DNA of 64,000 nucleotides from NCBI RefSeq assembly GCF_964656455.1, contig NC_135718.1:147666762-147730761 (forward strand). Reading direction: 5' to 3'. How positions within the stretch are numbered: position 1 is the first letter of the stretch; every line of letters starts with the position of its first letter. Position numbers and translations under genes: made by a program. The notes beneath the pieces are model-generated. The model saw nothing but the letters and a program-made list of their open reading frames with translations, made no database searches and was not told the DNA's origin. This document shows positions 37,450 through 49,512 of the stretch, piece after piece. The DNA is from Halichoerus grypus (lineage: Eukaryota > Chordata > Mammalia > Carnivora > Phocidae).

Positions 37450-39240
37450 ACAAAATCACGGGTGAATTAAGAGCAGAAGTGTATGTATATGTCTTTGTAC
37501 TGCCTGCCAGTTCTTATCAAGACATTATCTCTGTATGCTCCTCAAACTGAGGGTTAGATCAATATCCATATACTGCTGGTGACCATATACGTAGTTCCTG
37601 GCAGAAGCAACTACGCTAGAAAGGCCAGGGTGGAGGAAGGGTATTTTAAGTCTCTAACTATACGGATATCTGTCTTTCAAGTGCTGGAAGATTCCTTCCC
37701 AAAGGAAGAAGACCAATTCACAGAAGAATTATAATCATGACAACTTGACTAACCAAAATGAAAAATAAAAAGCCTTAAATTATAAGAATAATGTCTTTAC
37801 ACATAATAAACAGACAGTGGTTTTCACAACGGTAAAGAAATATACTAACCCAAGCATTTCCCAAAGGACCGTGAGAAAAGGTCTTGCACCTAACAACCAC
37901 ACTATGCATCTCAAATTACATTATATGTAGATTTGTGCACTAGTGTTGTCACGACTAGTAAGTCTTTTTCCACACAGGTAGACTCCAGTTATATTGACAG
38001 ATTCTAATAGGAGTTATAAAGGCAAACTAAAAGAAAAAAAATGCGGCTGGAAATGTAACAAAATAAGACAACTAAATTAGGGGACTGAACATCTGTGGTC
38101 TAAATAAAATATGTGATGGTGCTGGTTTCACCATAAAGTTTCTCCTGACATCCTGAAGAGACTAGCAGCGCTCTCTCGTGAGTAATGTGGTCATCCTTAC
38201 ATCACAGCAACAAAAATATTAGAGCGAGCTACACTGTCAAATACTCTATATGGATTGTGACCTAAGGAAAATCATATTAAGAGGCTAACGTGATATACCA
38301 TGTGAAATATTATACACAGATACACAAACACACACAAAATGCTTTCGGTCACAAACATAAAGGTGCTCTGTTTTCATCTTATCCTTTAAAAAATATAAAT
38401 AAATAAAAGATAGCCACGGGCCGTCAGCACCCGTGAGATGTGCATACGTGCAGTGTGATTCCGAAGCCCTTGGGGCAGTTGATTCAAATGACAAAGTACA
38501 GAAGGAAGACACCCTATACTCACTCAGCTCATGGACAAGGACTTGAGAGATATTTGGGCTACAAAGCAAAAAGTACATGCCCAAGTACTTGGAAACTTTT
38601 TTTTTTTTCCCCGCCAGAAATAAAGTCAGGAGTAAAAAGCCCTCTCCACTGAGGCCATATGGAGCATACGGGTTCCTTGACCATTGGCAACAGAATAACC
38701 AAGGAGTTGATCCTATAAATCTCCGCAATCCTATAAACCATCCTTTTATGATTTCAGTGGAAGGAGCACCATGGGGGCATGTGGATTTAGCAGCTACGTT
38801 TTTTTTTTTTTAATTCTGCTAGGAGTACACCAAGTCAACTTTAAGAATTTACACCAGAGCTTGAAGGTCACTCCTATCTCCATTGATTGGCCGCCCGTGG
38901 CAAGATTAGAGTCAGACCCTTGTCAGTCCTACTGCTGCTCGCCCAAGCACACCACCTGCTCACATGTCTCCCCACGAACGCGGTTTAGTTACACCAATTT
39001 AGCAAACACTCGTGAACACAGTCAGGATTTGCCTTTGCCTTTAGCAAACAGGTTCTCGGGTATAACATGACACCTATGTTCCAAATCAGCTCGAGATAAT
39101 AAAAATGACTACCCAGTCTATCTTACCTGGTCAAGGGTCAACTCTCACTTCTCTTCTAAACCCAGGTGCAATGCTGTTTCAGAAACTTGCCCTTTCTCCA
39201 AGAGATCACTGAAACATTTCCACCCCGATACCTTTCCAAG
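37450..39240. other. Intron 2 stretch without gene
   Basis: I can name no repeat here. The DNA is AT-rich. The reading frames near 38285-38813 are short and cross a T-run; none resembles a known protein. Confidence 0.6.
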
Positions 39241-39249
39241 GCTCTTCCT

Positions 39250-39440
39250 TACAACAAAGAGTGGCCATATCAGTAAGTCCTAGTCAATGGGATACAAGCA
39301 GAAGTAGAGCTAGTATTCTAGAAAGTCCTCTTAAAAAACAGTAAGTCCACTCTTCGTCCTCACCTCCATTCTGATGCCTGGAATGAGTATGGATGGCTGG
39401 CGCTTTAGCAGCCACATTGGATCATGAGTATGTCAAAAGA
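39250..39440 (+). mobile_element. Ancient interspersed repeat, copy B (family not named)
   Basis: GTCCTAGTCAATGGGATACA, AGCAGAAGTAGAGC and GTATGGATGGCTGGCGCTTT plus AGCAGCCACATTGGATCATG match copies A (19909-20145) and C (58125-58335) in order and orientation. Confidence 0.5.
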
Positions 39441-39499
39441 TTACACATGTCTTATGTTTCTTGAAATGGGATGAGTGTGGTTTCTATTACCGTTGAGCC

Positions 39500-39665
39500 T
39501 AATCCCAACACATTCACACTGGATTTGAACTGTGATTGTGGTTAAGTTGTTTAACCTAAGTTTGTTTTCCAATCTGTAAATTAAGAAAAACAAAACACTT
39601 CTTCAGAGTTATTGTGAGGGTGAAAACAGAGACAATATATACGAAAAGTATATTGTACACTGAAA
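39500..39665 (+). mobile_element. MIR element
   Basis: CACACTGGATTTGAACTGTG, GGTTAAGTTGTTTAACCTAA, TTTTCCAATCTGTAAATTAA and GAGTTATTGTGAGGGTGAAA follow the MIR order. Confidence 0.7.
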
Positions 39666-40580
39666 ATGTACCAATATTAGTATTATTGCTACTATTTTTC
39701 AGTTTATTTCAAATTGCCAGAGAAAAGTAAGTCCATGGTTGACAAATTAAAGCTAGCCAAAAATACGAACTCCAATTTCATGTATCTGGCAAGATTTTTT
39801 TTATTGGCAGAAAGTGAGTCCAAGATAATTAGTTGTAACAAAGTGACCACAGGTTATTAAACATTTCTAATTGTTGTGTTCCTAGAAAAGTGCTGCAAAT
39901 ACATTATTTTAGTTCCCTGAAAAATAGGAACAATGGCATTTCTAACTCCATTTAGGTCCCAAGTTTTTATCTCTAGCTCACCTCCTATCATGACAGAGCT
40001 GAGCTGGGACCCACGGAGGAATCCCTCTGCAGCACAGTTCAGAACCAACTCTTCAGCTACTAGGTCACCTCCAAAAAATGTTTTATCGTAAACCAATATG
40101 AAAATGAAGCACACCTTGTATTTTAAAGTATGTCATATTTCTGAAAAATTTAACCCTCTGTTTTGGGTTACTATTCATTGTGCTCTCTCCAGTATTCCAT
40201 TTGGATTCCATTTGACTGAGTAGGAAAAAGATGGGGAGGCACTGAGCTGAGAAGCATTGCAGCTTGCAAGGAAAAGAACAGACAGAGTTCCTTAAACACT
40301 GCTTCTGCTGACCTGTGCCAACTCAGGGCGTCTCAGCCCCTACTGTCCCATGGTAACACTCGCTCTTCTACATTGGTGATTTCTCCTGTAGACCCCTTCA
40401 TCCTTCATCTTGAATGACTTAGAGAAAGTAGGTAGGTAGCAGGAGATACTGTAAATGTAGGCCCCCATTTAACTTCACAAGGGTAGATGCCCCAAGTGAG
40501 GATGGAAAAAATAACAAACCTACAAGAGTAATAAGGCAGAACTGGCTTCTAACAGCAGGTGAGGGACAAAGTGAAATTTT

Positions 40581-40787
40581 TTTAAAAGATGTACTTATTT
40601 GAGAGAAAGAGAGAGAGAGAGGGAGAGAATGATTAGGGACAGGCAGAGGGAGAGAAAGAATCCCAAGCAGACTCCCTACTGAGCACAGAGACCCATGCCA
40701 GGCTCGATCTCACGACCCTGAGACCATGACCTAAGCCGAAATCAAGAGTTGGATGCTTAACCGACTGAGTCACCCAGGTGCCTCCAC
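40581..40787 (-). mobile_element. CAN SINE (older copy)
   Basis: Reverse-orientation SINE with decayed tail AAAAGATGTACTTATTTGAG, GAGCACAGAGACCCATGCCA and head GAGTCACCCAGGTGCC. The flanks AGTGAAATTTT (40570-40580) and AGTGAAAATTC (40788-40798) form an imperfect duplication. Confidence 0.93.
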
Positions 40788-40845
40788 AGTGAAAATTCTT
40801 AAAAAATCATCTTCATGGAGCAACCACATAATCTCATGAAGTATC

Positions 40846-40870
40846 ATCAATCAATCAATCAATCAATCAA
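40846..40870. repeat. (ATCA)n microsatellite containing PBX-responsive sequence
   Basis: Twenty-five bases of ATCAATCA repeats contain five overlapping copies of ATCAATCAA, the sequence described as the PBX-responsive sequence (reverse complement TTGATTGAT). The repeat is visible directly; binding by PBX1 is inference. Confidence 0.85.
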
Positions 40871-41160
40871 CATAAAAAAAAAATCAATGGTTTTCCCCCA
40901 TTCTTTGAAATGACTGGGAAATATGTGAACCAGTCATTCTTCTAGGTAACAGTGCACTGGCCCAACACTTAGCACTCATGCATTTGGGGTAGAGGGGGAA
41001 AAAACTTTACACTGATTCCGAATAAACACAGCCTGAGCAAACAGCCCGCTCTACTATTTACCTAAATGTTCATAACAATAATACCCCGATAAAAGAATAT
41101 ATTCAATGCTTATTTTTCAGACTCCCAAAACACACCAATCCCAAGTCTTGGGCATGCACC

Positions 41161-41219
41161 CACACACACACACACATGCGCGCGCGCGCACACACGCGCA
41201 CACACACACACACACACAC
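41161..41219. repeat. (CA)/(CG) alternating dinucleotide tract
   Basis: Fifty-nine bases alternate pyrimidine and purine without a break, mixing (CA)n with (CG)5-like stretches and one ATG. This is a strong Z-DNA-type composition. Confidence 0.95.
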
Positions 41220-42098
41220 TTAAAATACTACTAGTGTCTGATAAATATGTGCATATAGGATTACATTCATAAGCTTGCATAAATTGCTGTACACGTGTGT
41301 TCTATTTTTATATCCTGACTTAGTAAGCTGGGTTTACATGTGTTAATGTGAAGAAAAATCCTTGTCCCTGACCACAAAGGTGTCCTTAAGTGGCACAAAG
41401 GGACAGGACAGGACTTTTAAGGGCACAGAGTGGGGAAGTGGTTTTACTGAAGGTTCTGGAATAAGTCAGGGAGCCAGAGCCAAGGAATCGATGAGAAACA
41501 GGAAGGAGCCAGAAAAAGGCAGGGTGGGGGCAGCTGCCGTCTGTCCTTCTCTGACACGGCCTTAGTCCGAGTGAGAGGAAAGAAAATCTCCAAAAAAACA
41601 ATCATGACCCTTATACGCTTGGCTTCCACGTGAGTGCCACCAAGCACTCTGAGGGGAGATCTAATTGGGAACGTCCGAGGCGACAGAGGCAGTTTGAGAA
41701 ATTCCTACCCATCAAGCTTTATTGTGTTATTCCAACTAAGCAGAGACAAAAAGACAAATCTCAGCTCCCTACTTTCATTTATAATTGAACCAGGTCCAGA
41801 AGGATGAAGCAGTCCCATCTGTAACACAGGCTGCATTAGCAGCCGGGAGAATGAAATATTCAAATTACTCTAGGCTACCTCGCATAATGACGGGGCTACA
41901 GAAACTGACTGGGGGGGGGGGTGCGCACATGAAGAAAAGAAAGTTTTCGTGGGTTTGTTTTTTTTTTTTTTAAATTGTTGCTCTTTCAGGGCAAGAATTA
42001 ACCTAAAGAAATGTTATTCTCAGACAGAGAGAAAACATGCCTGGGGGCGGGGGGGGCCGGGGGGCACTTTTAATTTATTTATTATTCTCAGAAAAGCT

Positions 42099-42222
42099 GG
42101 AGAAGGGACAGAGGGAAACAGAGAGGGAGGGGAAAGGAGGAGAGTGCAGGGGAGGGGAAAGGAGGGAAGGGAAGGAGGGGAGGGCAGGGAAGGGAGGGGA
42201 GGGGAGGAAGGGGGAAAGGGAC
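42099..42222. repeat. G/A-rich polypurine tract
   Basis: About 124 bases of GGGA/GGGGA blocks contain only a handful of pyrimidines. Repeated GGGG and GGG runs also fit a quadruplex pattern. No coding is likely, although a frame across it reads as Gly/Glu/Arg repeats. Confidence 0.9.
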
Positions 42223-43486
42223 TGCTACCCCCAAATGCATCAATTTAGAATCCCTCTCACTTTCAATACAGAATCCTGTGGTTCTAGTATCTTCCTTTGT
42301 GTAAACAGGGGCACTATTCGGGGGCGGGGGCGCGGGGGAAGCCTGAGCCGCTCATTCTGATACAGCTAATCAGGGCTGCTGAAACGCATGACACGGTAAG
42401 TGGCTCTAGCCCCTAGCAGTAGTCAAGATGGAGTGACAGGCTCCATTTAAGATGTCACTGCACATAATAAAGTGTAAAACTATACTTAAAATAAACGAGA
42501 TAGAAACAATAAACTTGACTCAGTATTTGAACTTTCACAGACACACGGAGACTGCAGGAGAAAGCGTGTGTGCTCTGGGACTTGCAGAGGCTCCTGGTTC
42601 TCCGGTGCTTCTTCGGCTGACGTTTCTAGGAGACCCGGTCGGGCTCCAAGTGCAGGTCAAGCGGCTGTATCTTACCCTGTGAGCCGGGCATCTGACTAGC
42701 TCACAGCCCCGAACCCGAGGGGTCAGTAGCACAAGCCATTCCGAGGGCCAAGACTAGAGTCGCCGGTCTTCCCTGAAAATGCCTCGGGAAGGTCTGCGGG
42801 GGCCCTCACATCTCCTGCTTCTGGAAGGTTCTCCCAGCCCGCTTCTGTCCACCTGTGCCAGGGCCGCCTTGCTGCAGCTTGGCTTCATCTCTTCAGAAGG
42901 TTTAACACAATATTGTCAAGGCTGGTTGGCCCCAAATTGGAATGATACTTTTTTTTTTTTCCCCTCCAGGGCCTGCAATTACTGTTACATGTGGGGGTGG
43001 ATTCAATGTCAAAGCAAATGTTTTCCTTATGTTTCTTTCTTTAAAAAAAAAAAAAAAACCATAAATGGGAGCCAGCAGACAAAGTTGAACCAGCCACCCA
43101 GGCTTCTGAGTCATCGATAGACACTGAATGTGGACTTCCTTGTGCGTTAGACTTGGGGGCTTCAGCTCAGGTGACCCCCGCCCCGAATTCTGCTAATGCC
43201 ACATGTAAGGGGCAGAGCCTGGAATGAACCAATGTACCCTGCTCTCATGGCACATTACTAGAACTCGAGTTCACTCACATACGTTATAATCTACTGCCTG
43301 TATATCAGTTACTCCTCTACCTTCCATCTGTTAAATTTTAAGTTACTTGAGGACACACAGCGCTGGCCTTCAAGAAAATGTTTTTATTGCAGGATAGAAC
43401 ACACTAAATAAAAGCACACAAATCATAGCGGCTGGGCTTAATGACTTCTCACAAAGTGCGTGCATCAAGAAAGAGAATAGAACAGA

Positions 43487-43599
43487 GGGGGCGCTGGCTG
43501 GCTCAGTGGGTGGAGCATGCGACTCTTGACCTTGGAGTCATGAGTTCAAACCCCATGTTGGGCACAGAGCTTATTTAAAAAAAAATAAAATAAAATGTT
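43487..43599 (+). mobile_element. Short tRNA-like CAN SINE
   Basis: GGGGCGCTGGCTGGCTCAGT leads into GGTGGAGCATGCGACTCTTG and GAGTTCAAACCCCATGTTGG, then GCACAGAGCTTATTTAAAAA and an A-rich tail. The A-box (TGGCTCAGTGGGTGG) and B-box (GAGTTCAAACC) of a tRNA-type RNA polymerase III promoter are recognisable. It lacks the long CT-rich tract of the other copies, so it belongs to a different, shorter subfamily. No clear target-site duplication was found. Confidence 0.85.
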
Positions 43600-43861
43600 T
43601 AAGGTTGTTATCATGCACAGGAAGTAAAAAGCAATGGCAATGCTGCATGACTTAAAAAAAAAAAACAGAGAGAGAGAGCGAGAATATAATTAGCAGCCCC
43701 TGCCCCTAAAGCCGCTCACCGTTAAGGGTAACCCTACCTCCAAGGGGAACCAGTATCCATCCTGACTCCTCTTAGGCAGGGGCTTGTTTCACCTGCTTTT
43801 GAACTTAATTTTCCCTTACATTTCCTCATCACTCCATCGGGCCTGGCGCTCTCCTCATTTA

Positions 43862-43945
43862 GTAATTCAGCAAATATTTAGTAAGCACCTACTATGTGCC
43901 AGGCACTGAGCCAGGAGAGCCCCCAACAGGCACTCAAGACATGCT
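43862..43945 (-). mobile_element. L2 3'-end fragment
   Basis: AATTCAGCAAATATTTAGTA is followed by AGCACCTACTATGTGCCAGG and CACTGAGCCAGGAGAGCCCC. This is a well preserved reverse-complement L2 3' end. Confidence 0.75.
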
Positions 43946-45544
43946 AGCGGAATCAACTGCACTAAAAGGAAAAAGAACCAGATTTTAGTTCCAAGCATCT
44001 TGGCCGTTGGCAGGAAAAGGGAGCGAGGAAAAAAAAAAAAGTAAGTCACCAAACCAGCACACTTCGAGGATGCTAAGTGTAATTCCACCTCATCGCGTGC
44101 ACTTGCACCTGGCTGGTTGCTGGAGATGAAAAGAAAGGCTGTTTCATGGATTCTGAAGGTGACGGAGAGAGAAAGGAGTGAGGACAGGCAGGTTCGCACC
44201 CAGCCAGCAGCCCTGGGAGTCCCCTTCTTCCCACGCTCCGGCAGGGATGGTTAACGCACAGGACCTTTCTGTCACCTGCTTTTCCTCTGTCCTCAACTCC
44301 GCGGAGCGGAGATCAATCCCCAGCATCAGGGCACATCTAAAACCTGCCGCTTTCCGAGCCTGCCCGCAGCTTGCGATGTCCCTTTCCACCAAGCCAGGCT
44401 GCAGTCACTCAGAGTGGGAGTTTTATTAGCCATAAGCCATGACACCATGCAATGATATATTTAAGCAATAATGAACAAGAAAACAGTGCTTGTCGGAAAC
44501 AACAATGGAAGTGGTAAAAATAACCAACGATGTTTTGTGAACACAAAGCCCTATGTGCAGACCGATTCTGTAAGAGGCAAAATAACATGGGCTTTGGGGG
44601 TTGGCGGGGGGGGGGGGGTGGGCAGTGCGAGTTGTAAGACCAAAGAGGAAAACTTGCTGGGGAACATAAAATACTGCATAAACGTGAGGGGGTTGTGGCT
44701 GAGGCTCCCAGTGGCCCAACTGGATGGTCTGAGTTAATGCGCTGCCCGACTAATCATCCCATGTGTCACAGAGCTCAGCTTGTCTCCAAAGCCCAAATAC
44801 CTCAAAGGCCATGAAAGACCATTTTGAATTACAAACGTTATTAGCGCTGTTAAGTACAGGAGTCTTTGCTCAGTCTTGTTAGATCCGAACAGACCCCAAG
44901 GTTTGCTTTGACCGGCCCCACAGCGGTGCAGAGCCTGGCCTGGGGTTGCAGACTGGCTCAGCTGGGCCCCCAGACCTCAGGGAGTTTCACTGAGTCAACA
45001 CAACCTGGTGTGAGAGCAGGCTGAGTGGGAGCAGGCTGGGCTACAAAATAGGAACAGCATGATTTAGAGGTGTTTTTTTTTAAGGCTTAAACCAGCTTGG
45101 AAAAATGCCTTTTAAAACTCTTTTCTTCCTTCTCGGTCAATGCCCAATTGACTGCAGGTGGAACGTACTGACTTCACGGGCCAGCTATGTGAAATGGGTA
45201 ATAGAATTTATGTGATGATAAGGGTGGGTGAGATAGCACTATTCGAGTCCCTAAACCTCTTTCAAGTAGTTTGGAAGGTGAAACATTACTTTGGGGCTGC
45301 TACTTATGTTCTTTTAATCAACCCCTCTGTATTCCCTATTTGGTCACCCTTCAGACAATAACAGAAAATATGAATCTTTAGTGAGCCCAAGAGTTGAGAC
45401 TACAAAGTTAGGACCTGTTATTATGAAGTTACAATGCAGTTCACTCAGAATGTTCAGGTATTGTGTTAACTTTCTTAAAAATTACCATGCTTCACGACTT
45501 TTTTCTACTTGTACTCTTTGAAACTGAACCTCAACGTCATGGTC

Positions 45545-45715
45545 AAAATTTCACCATCCCCCATCAGGTTGTATCTTTGAACCCCAACGTAGTTTATATA
45601 TGTCTCCCCTCCAAGAATCTGAGTCCCATGGGGGCAGCGGTGTCCTCCATCTCATTCACTGTTATATCGTTTGTTTTTGGAGCACAAGAAGGAGCTCTAT
45701 AAATATTTGATGCAT
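45545..45715 (+). mobile_element. L2 3'-end fragment
   Basis: TCTGAGTCCCATGGGGGCAG, CTCCATCTCATTCACTGTTA and GGAGCTCTATAAATATTTGA follow the L2 3' end (GAGGGCAGGGACC...CACTGTATCC...GCTCAATAAATATTTG). Confidence 0.6.
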
Positions 45716-48069
45716 CTTCCTCTTGACCAAAAAAAAAAATCTAGATCAGTGAGTTTCAGAAATATGGATACATACCATCCTCACTCCACCGACTCTGAAC
45801 CCCCCTACAACTCCCAGGGCATCACTGACCAAAGAGTGTCGAGCTCTTCAATGAGTTGCTACATAAATATAAAAAATTTTCTCTTCATCTAGACTTTATC
45901 TTTGACAACTGTTTGAATTATGATTTTTGTTGTATTACCACATTAGGAATTCTCTGGTTCCTAATCTCTACCCTTCCTCATTGCGCATAAGCTCATATGT
46001 CATGATAAGCCTAAACGCATATATTTATAAATAAGTATACAGACATCCAGAGTTTGTACTAAATACATTACCTTCCTCCATTTGTCTTATAAACACTGGA
46101 TCTGATGAGCTGAGAAACAAACCAGGAATTCTCAAATCAGTCTTCCCCTAGTGAGTGGATTTTATGGTTCTGGTATTTTCACTACATAGGCTTCTCTATT
46201 CCAAATGACCAAAATTTGTGTGATGCTTTTTTAATTTCTGGACTAAGCATGCAATGTTAGGGTATCTTAAGAAATTCTGTGGCCAAGTGTAGTTTTTTAA
46301 ATGACGGCAAAGAAAAAGTAATTATAAATATGATTGTGAGCATATGTGGATGGCATTTCTGTGTAAAAATGTGTAAATTATTTCTTTGGAAAAAAACCCC
46401 ACTCTTCTAATTTTTAACATGTTTTGCAAGGCCCAAATTAAAGGGGCCTTTTTAAAAAAAAGTTGAGGTTTCCAACTGAGGCCACTGTTTTCCATAAGAC
46501 TACAGAAGGGGAAAAAAAATCTATAAGCCTTTTGGTGACAGGATGTAGGTTACAGAGGGCAGCATGAGGGAGGGAAGGGGGCTAGTCTTTGTGCTCGGCC
46601 ATCCCTGTGCAATGCTATTCATATAATATGACAATGATGGCTTACATCAAAAGCCACATTGCAAATAATCCCCTTCTCCATGCCATCCGAAGCAAAAGCC
46701 AGCCCCCTAAAATAAGAGGCAATGTGCCAACGATGATAGCCCTGGTCTACCAGCTAGCTCGGTGCAGAGGGGAACACGGGGCAAATTTTCTTCTGAATTG
46801 GGTTTTACAATGAATGTTGACTGGCACCGGGAGACTACCTTGGGCCCCCAGAGCCTTCTTAAAACCCTGGCAGCCTGCCAGGGGAGCTCCAACTTTGCAG
46901 TCCAGAGAGAGCCCTGTTGGCAGCTTGTCAGGAGCCAGGGAGTTACATGGCGCCCTGGGGGTAATAATATTTTCCAGAACGCTCAAGCTAATAGTCCCAT
47001 GATGGGCGATTCGAAGGACTGTAGGTATGCTCTTCCCTGTCCTCGGTGTGGGAATCTCATCCATCTCTGCAGAGAGCCGGAGCGCACACTCCGCTGACCT
47101 TCATGGCAGAGTTGGGGACATGATCCTTTGTCCACCGCTGAGGGTGCTCCGCTCAAGCCAAGTCTGGCTCTGACTTATTGTCACGTTCTGAATTCATTTA
47201 AGAAGAGAACGTTGTACGTGCTACCTATAGGCGTTCCGGCACCTAGTGCATTTTCCTATCTTCTTTTTTTAAAAATCCCACAATGACGTGGCCATAAATA
47301 CATGTTAAGAATCCATACCGGTGTAGGGGGACGTCCAGGTGACGCACCGGTTTCTCCCTAGATCAATGAATTGGAATCTTCTGTTGTTTGTCTGAGGTCA
47401 GCTACAGAAGCTGAGAGTTGATTGGCTTTTGTTCTTCCACCAAAGGTCCAAGGAGAAAGAAGGTGCGGTTAGTGAGTCTCTCCAAATGCACCCTTAGCTC
47501 CTTACATTTTAATCTCTTCATGTCTCTCCATTGAGATGGTTTTTAATTCTTAGCATCCCAGTCGATATTACATAGAAATTTGCAGGGCTCTCTGTTTACA
47601 TTTTGTGGATGAAAAAGATAAAGACAGAGAAATCGAGTTCAGCCTCACAAGCATTCGGGTAACAGAGACCCACTGTGCCACGGAACCTTCTGGGTGAGCT
47701 GAACGACTTCGGGAACTGCAGGAGGACGCACCTATCACGAAAAATGATGGAGTCGAACACGCTTCCAAAAGCCAATTTGTATCACCCTAATATGTATATC
47801 TCTCTCTCACACACCCACCCCTCTATTTGTTTTAGAACAATACACTGAATTTAGTCACCCTGTTGAAAAGGAGGGTAGCCATTTCTCTTTACACAATGAC
47901 TTTTTTTTTTCCAGGCACTGCAAGGCAACTGCGTGGAAACTCACATACACAGGTTGATGCCAGTTTTACGTGTTGAAACAAACCAGTCACTCTTTCTCCT
48001 GCTAAGCAGTTAAATTAGAGAGTATTCAATTAATAACAGCTGAATATTCTGTCACATTTAGGAAGATGT

Positions 48070-49008
48070 ATGGTAAGACAAGCGAGTTGTGATGTATCTG
48101 ACAGAAATGATAAAGGTTCTCCCGACACAGTCTGGCAGATACTTGGCTCCTACCGCGGCTCTTTCTCATGTTCTAAAACGTCAGCAGCACAGACCCAAGA
48201 TCCAGCACCGGCTTCAAGAAAAGAAACACTCCAAAGTGAATCAGGGAAGCCCCTGCCAAGTTCTCGAAAGGTGTCCAGGCTCTGCTTTTCCCCTGTGAAC
48301 CACAGACCCGTGCTCCTGTCCACAAGCGAGGCGGGAACTCAGGTAGCAGGACACAGCAGGTGCACGGACACCTGGGCACACCGGTGGGGCCCAAGCACGA
48401 CATCCCCCCCCCCACCTGCCCAGTGCAGCCTTGCCAAGACACGCACTTGCCCAAGCCCACGCTTCGAATGGCCGTGCAAAAATGCTTTTATTTGTTCAGC
48501 CCTCAAGGAAGACAAGGAATGCGGACCCCTTCTTCCTGGCCACACTAAACAGAAATCTGTCCTCTCGGGGGCCTTTCAAGGCTACTCGGCCTCTTCGCAG
48601 GGTAAGGACGCAACTGTTCAGACTGGATTTATGCCCGCTCCCAGCATTGGGAGCCTTTCTCCACATTCCTCAGCAAACTGCTCGGGCCCAAATTTTAAAG
48701 GAAAGACAAGAGACCACAGTAAAATTGCTAACATACGGGGAGTAACAGAGCAATCCGTGACACAGTCAGCCAGCCACAGTGGCCTGGGGTGGGGGGTGGG
48801 GGGTGCAGGGGGAGAGGGACCCACGCTCATTTCCGAGAACCAACGGGTCAAAACCACACGCCGGCTGTGTCCCTCCCAGACGCGGCTGGCAAAACCACAT
48901 GGGGGCCAACGTGGTCATGTAGGATGCGATTTCCACTCCTGGGGAGACTGCAACATCAGTCTCACACACTGGGGGCCGAGGTACCAGGAGCAAATGCAAA
49001 GCACGTGA
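48070..49008 (+). other. 312-codon open reading frame, probably non-coding
   Basis: A plus-strand frame (antisense to PBX1) runs from ATG 48070 to a stop ending at 49008. The translation starts MVRQASCDVSDRNDKGSPDT and is rich in Ser, Thr, Pro, Gln and Arg. I see no domain, signal peptide or membrane segment and recognise no family. It crosses a G-rich tract (GWGVGGAGGEG). It is the longest non-repetitive open frame of the window. High GC with few stops explains much of it; a lineage-specific transcript cannot be excluded. Confidence 0.15.
48786..48812 (+). other. Potential G-quadruplex motif
   Basis: G-runs of 4, 6, 6 and 5 bases are separated by T, T and TGCA. Short loops and long runs make this one of the strongest quadruplex patterns in the window. 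Confidence 0.7.
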
Positions 49009-49478
49009 GTCTAAGAAAGTCCTGCTACAAAACGCTGCAGAAACCACCACCATCAAACCAAACCAAAGAACAAGGAGAATTCAAAGAACCCTACTTCTGT
49101 ACCGTGACAGGATCGGCTCCTTCATCTAGAGGCTTTTTTAAAAACGAAGGCGAAGAGTTGCTGATTGAACTTGAGAGAAATTCTTTTCACAACGGAACCA
49201 CCTAAGAAAACTCAGAACCCCGTGCCGTGCACTTCTCAAAAATTACGAAAAGAATATTACGAAAGAATCAGAAGACACAAAAAAAGTATAGACGATATTG
49301 TGCGCTTTTTAACAACTCTTCTCTTGCAGCATATATGGGATTCATGTCATTTTCACTGTCCTCTGACCAACCCCGTCAGCGAAAAATGTGCAAAACACAA
49401 ACTTCCTCACCTCTGCTATTAAGAAATCAAATTCGTCTCTGAAAGCCTTTCAAGTTCTATTCTTTCAAAATTTTCATG

Positions 49479-49481
<3 letters not shown>

Positions 49482-49511
<30 letters not shown>
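49482..49511. repeat. (CA)n microsatellite
   Basis: About 15 CA dinucleotides, then AACACACACG. Confidence 0.95.
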
Positions 49512-49512
<1 letters not shown>

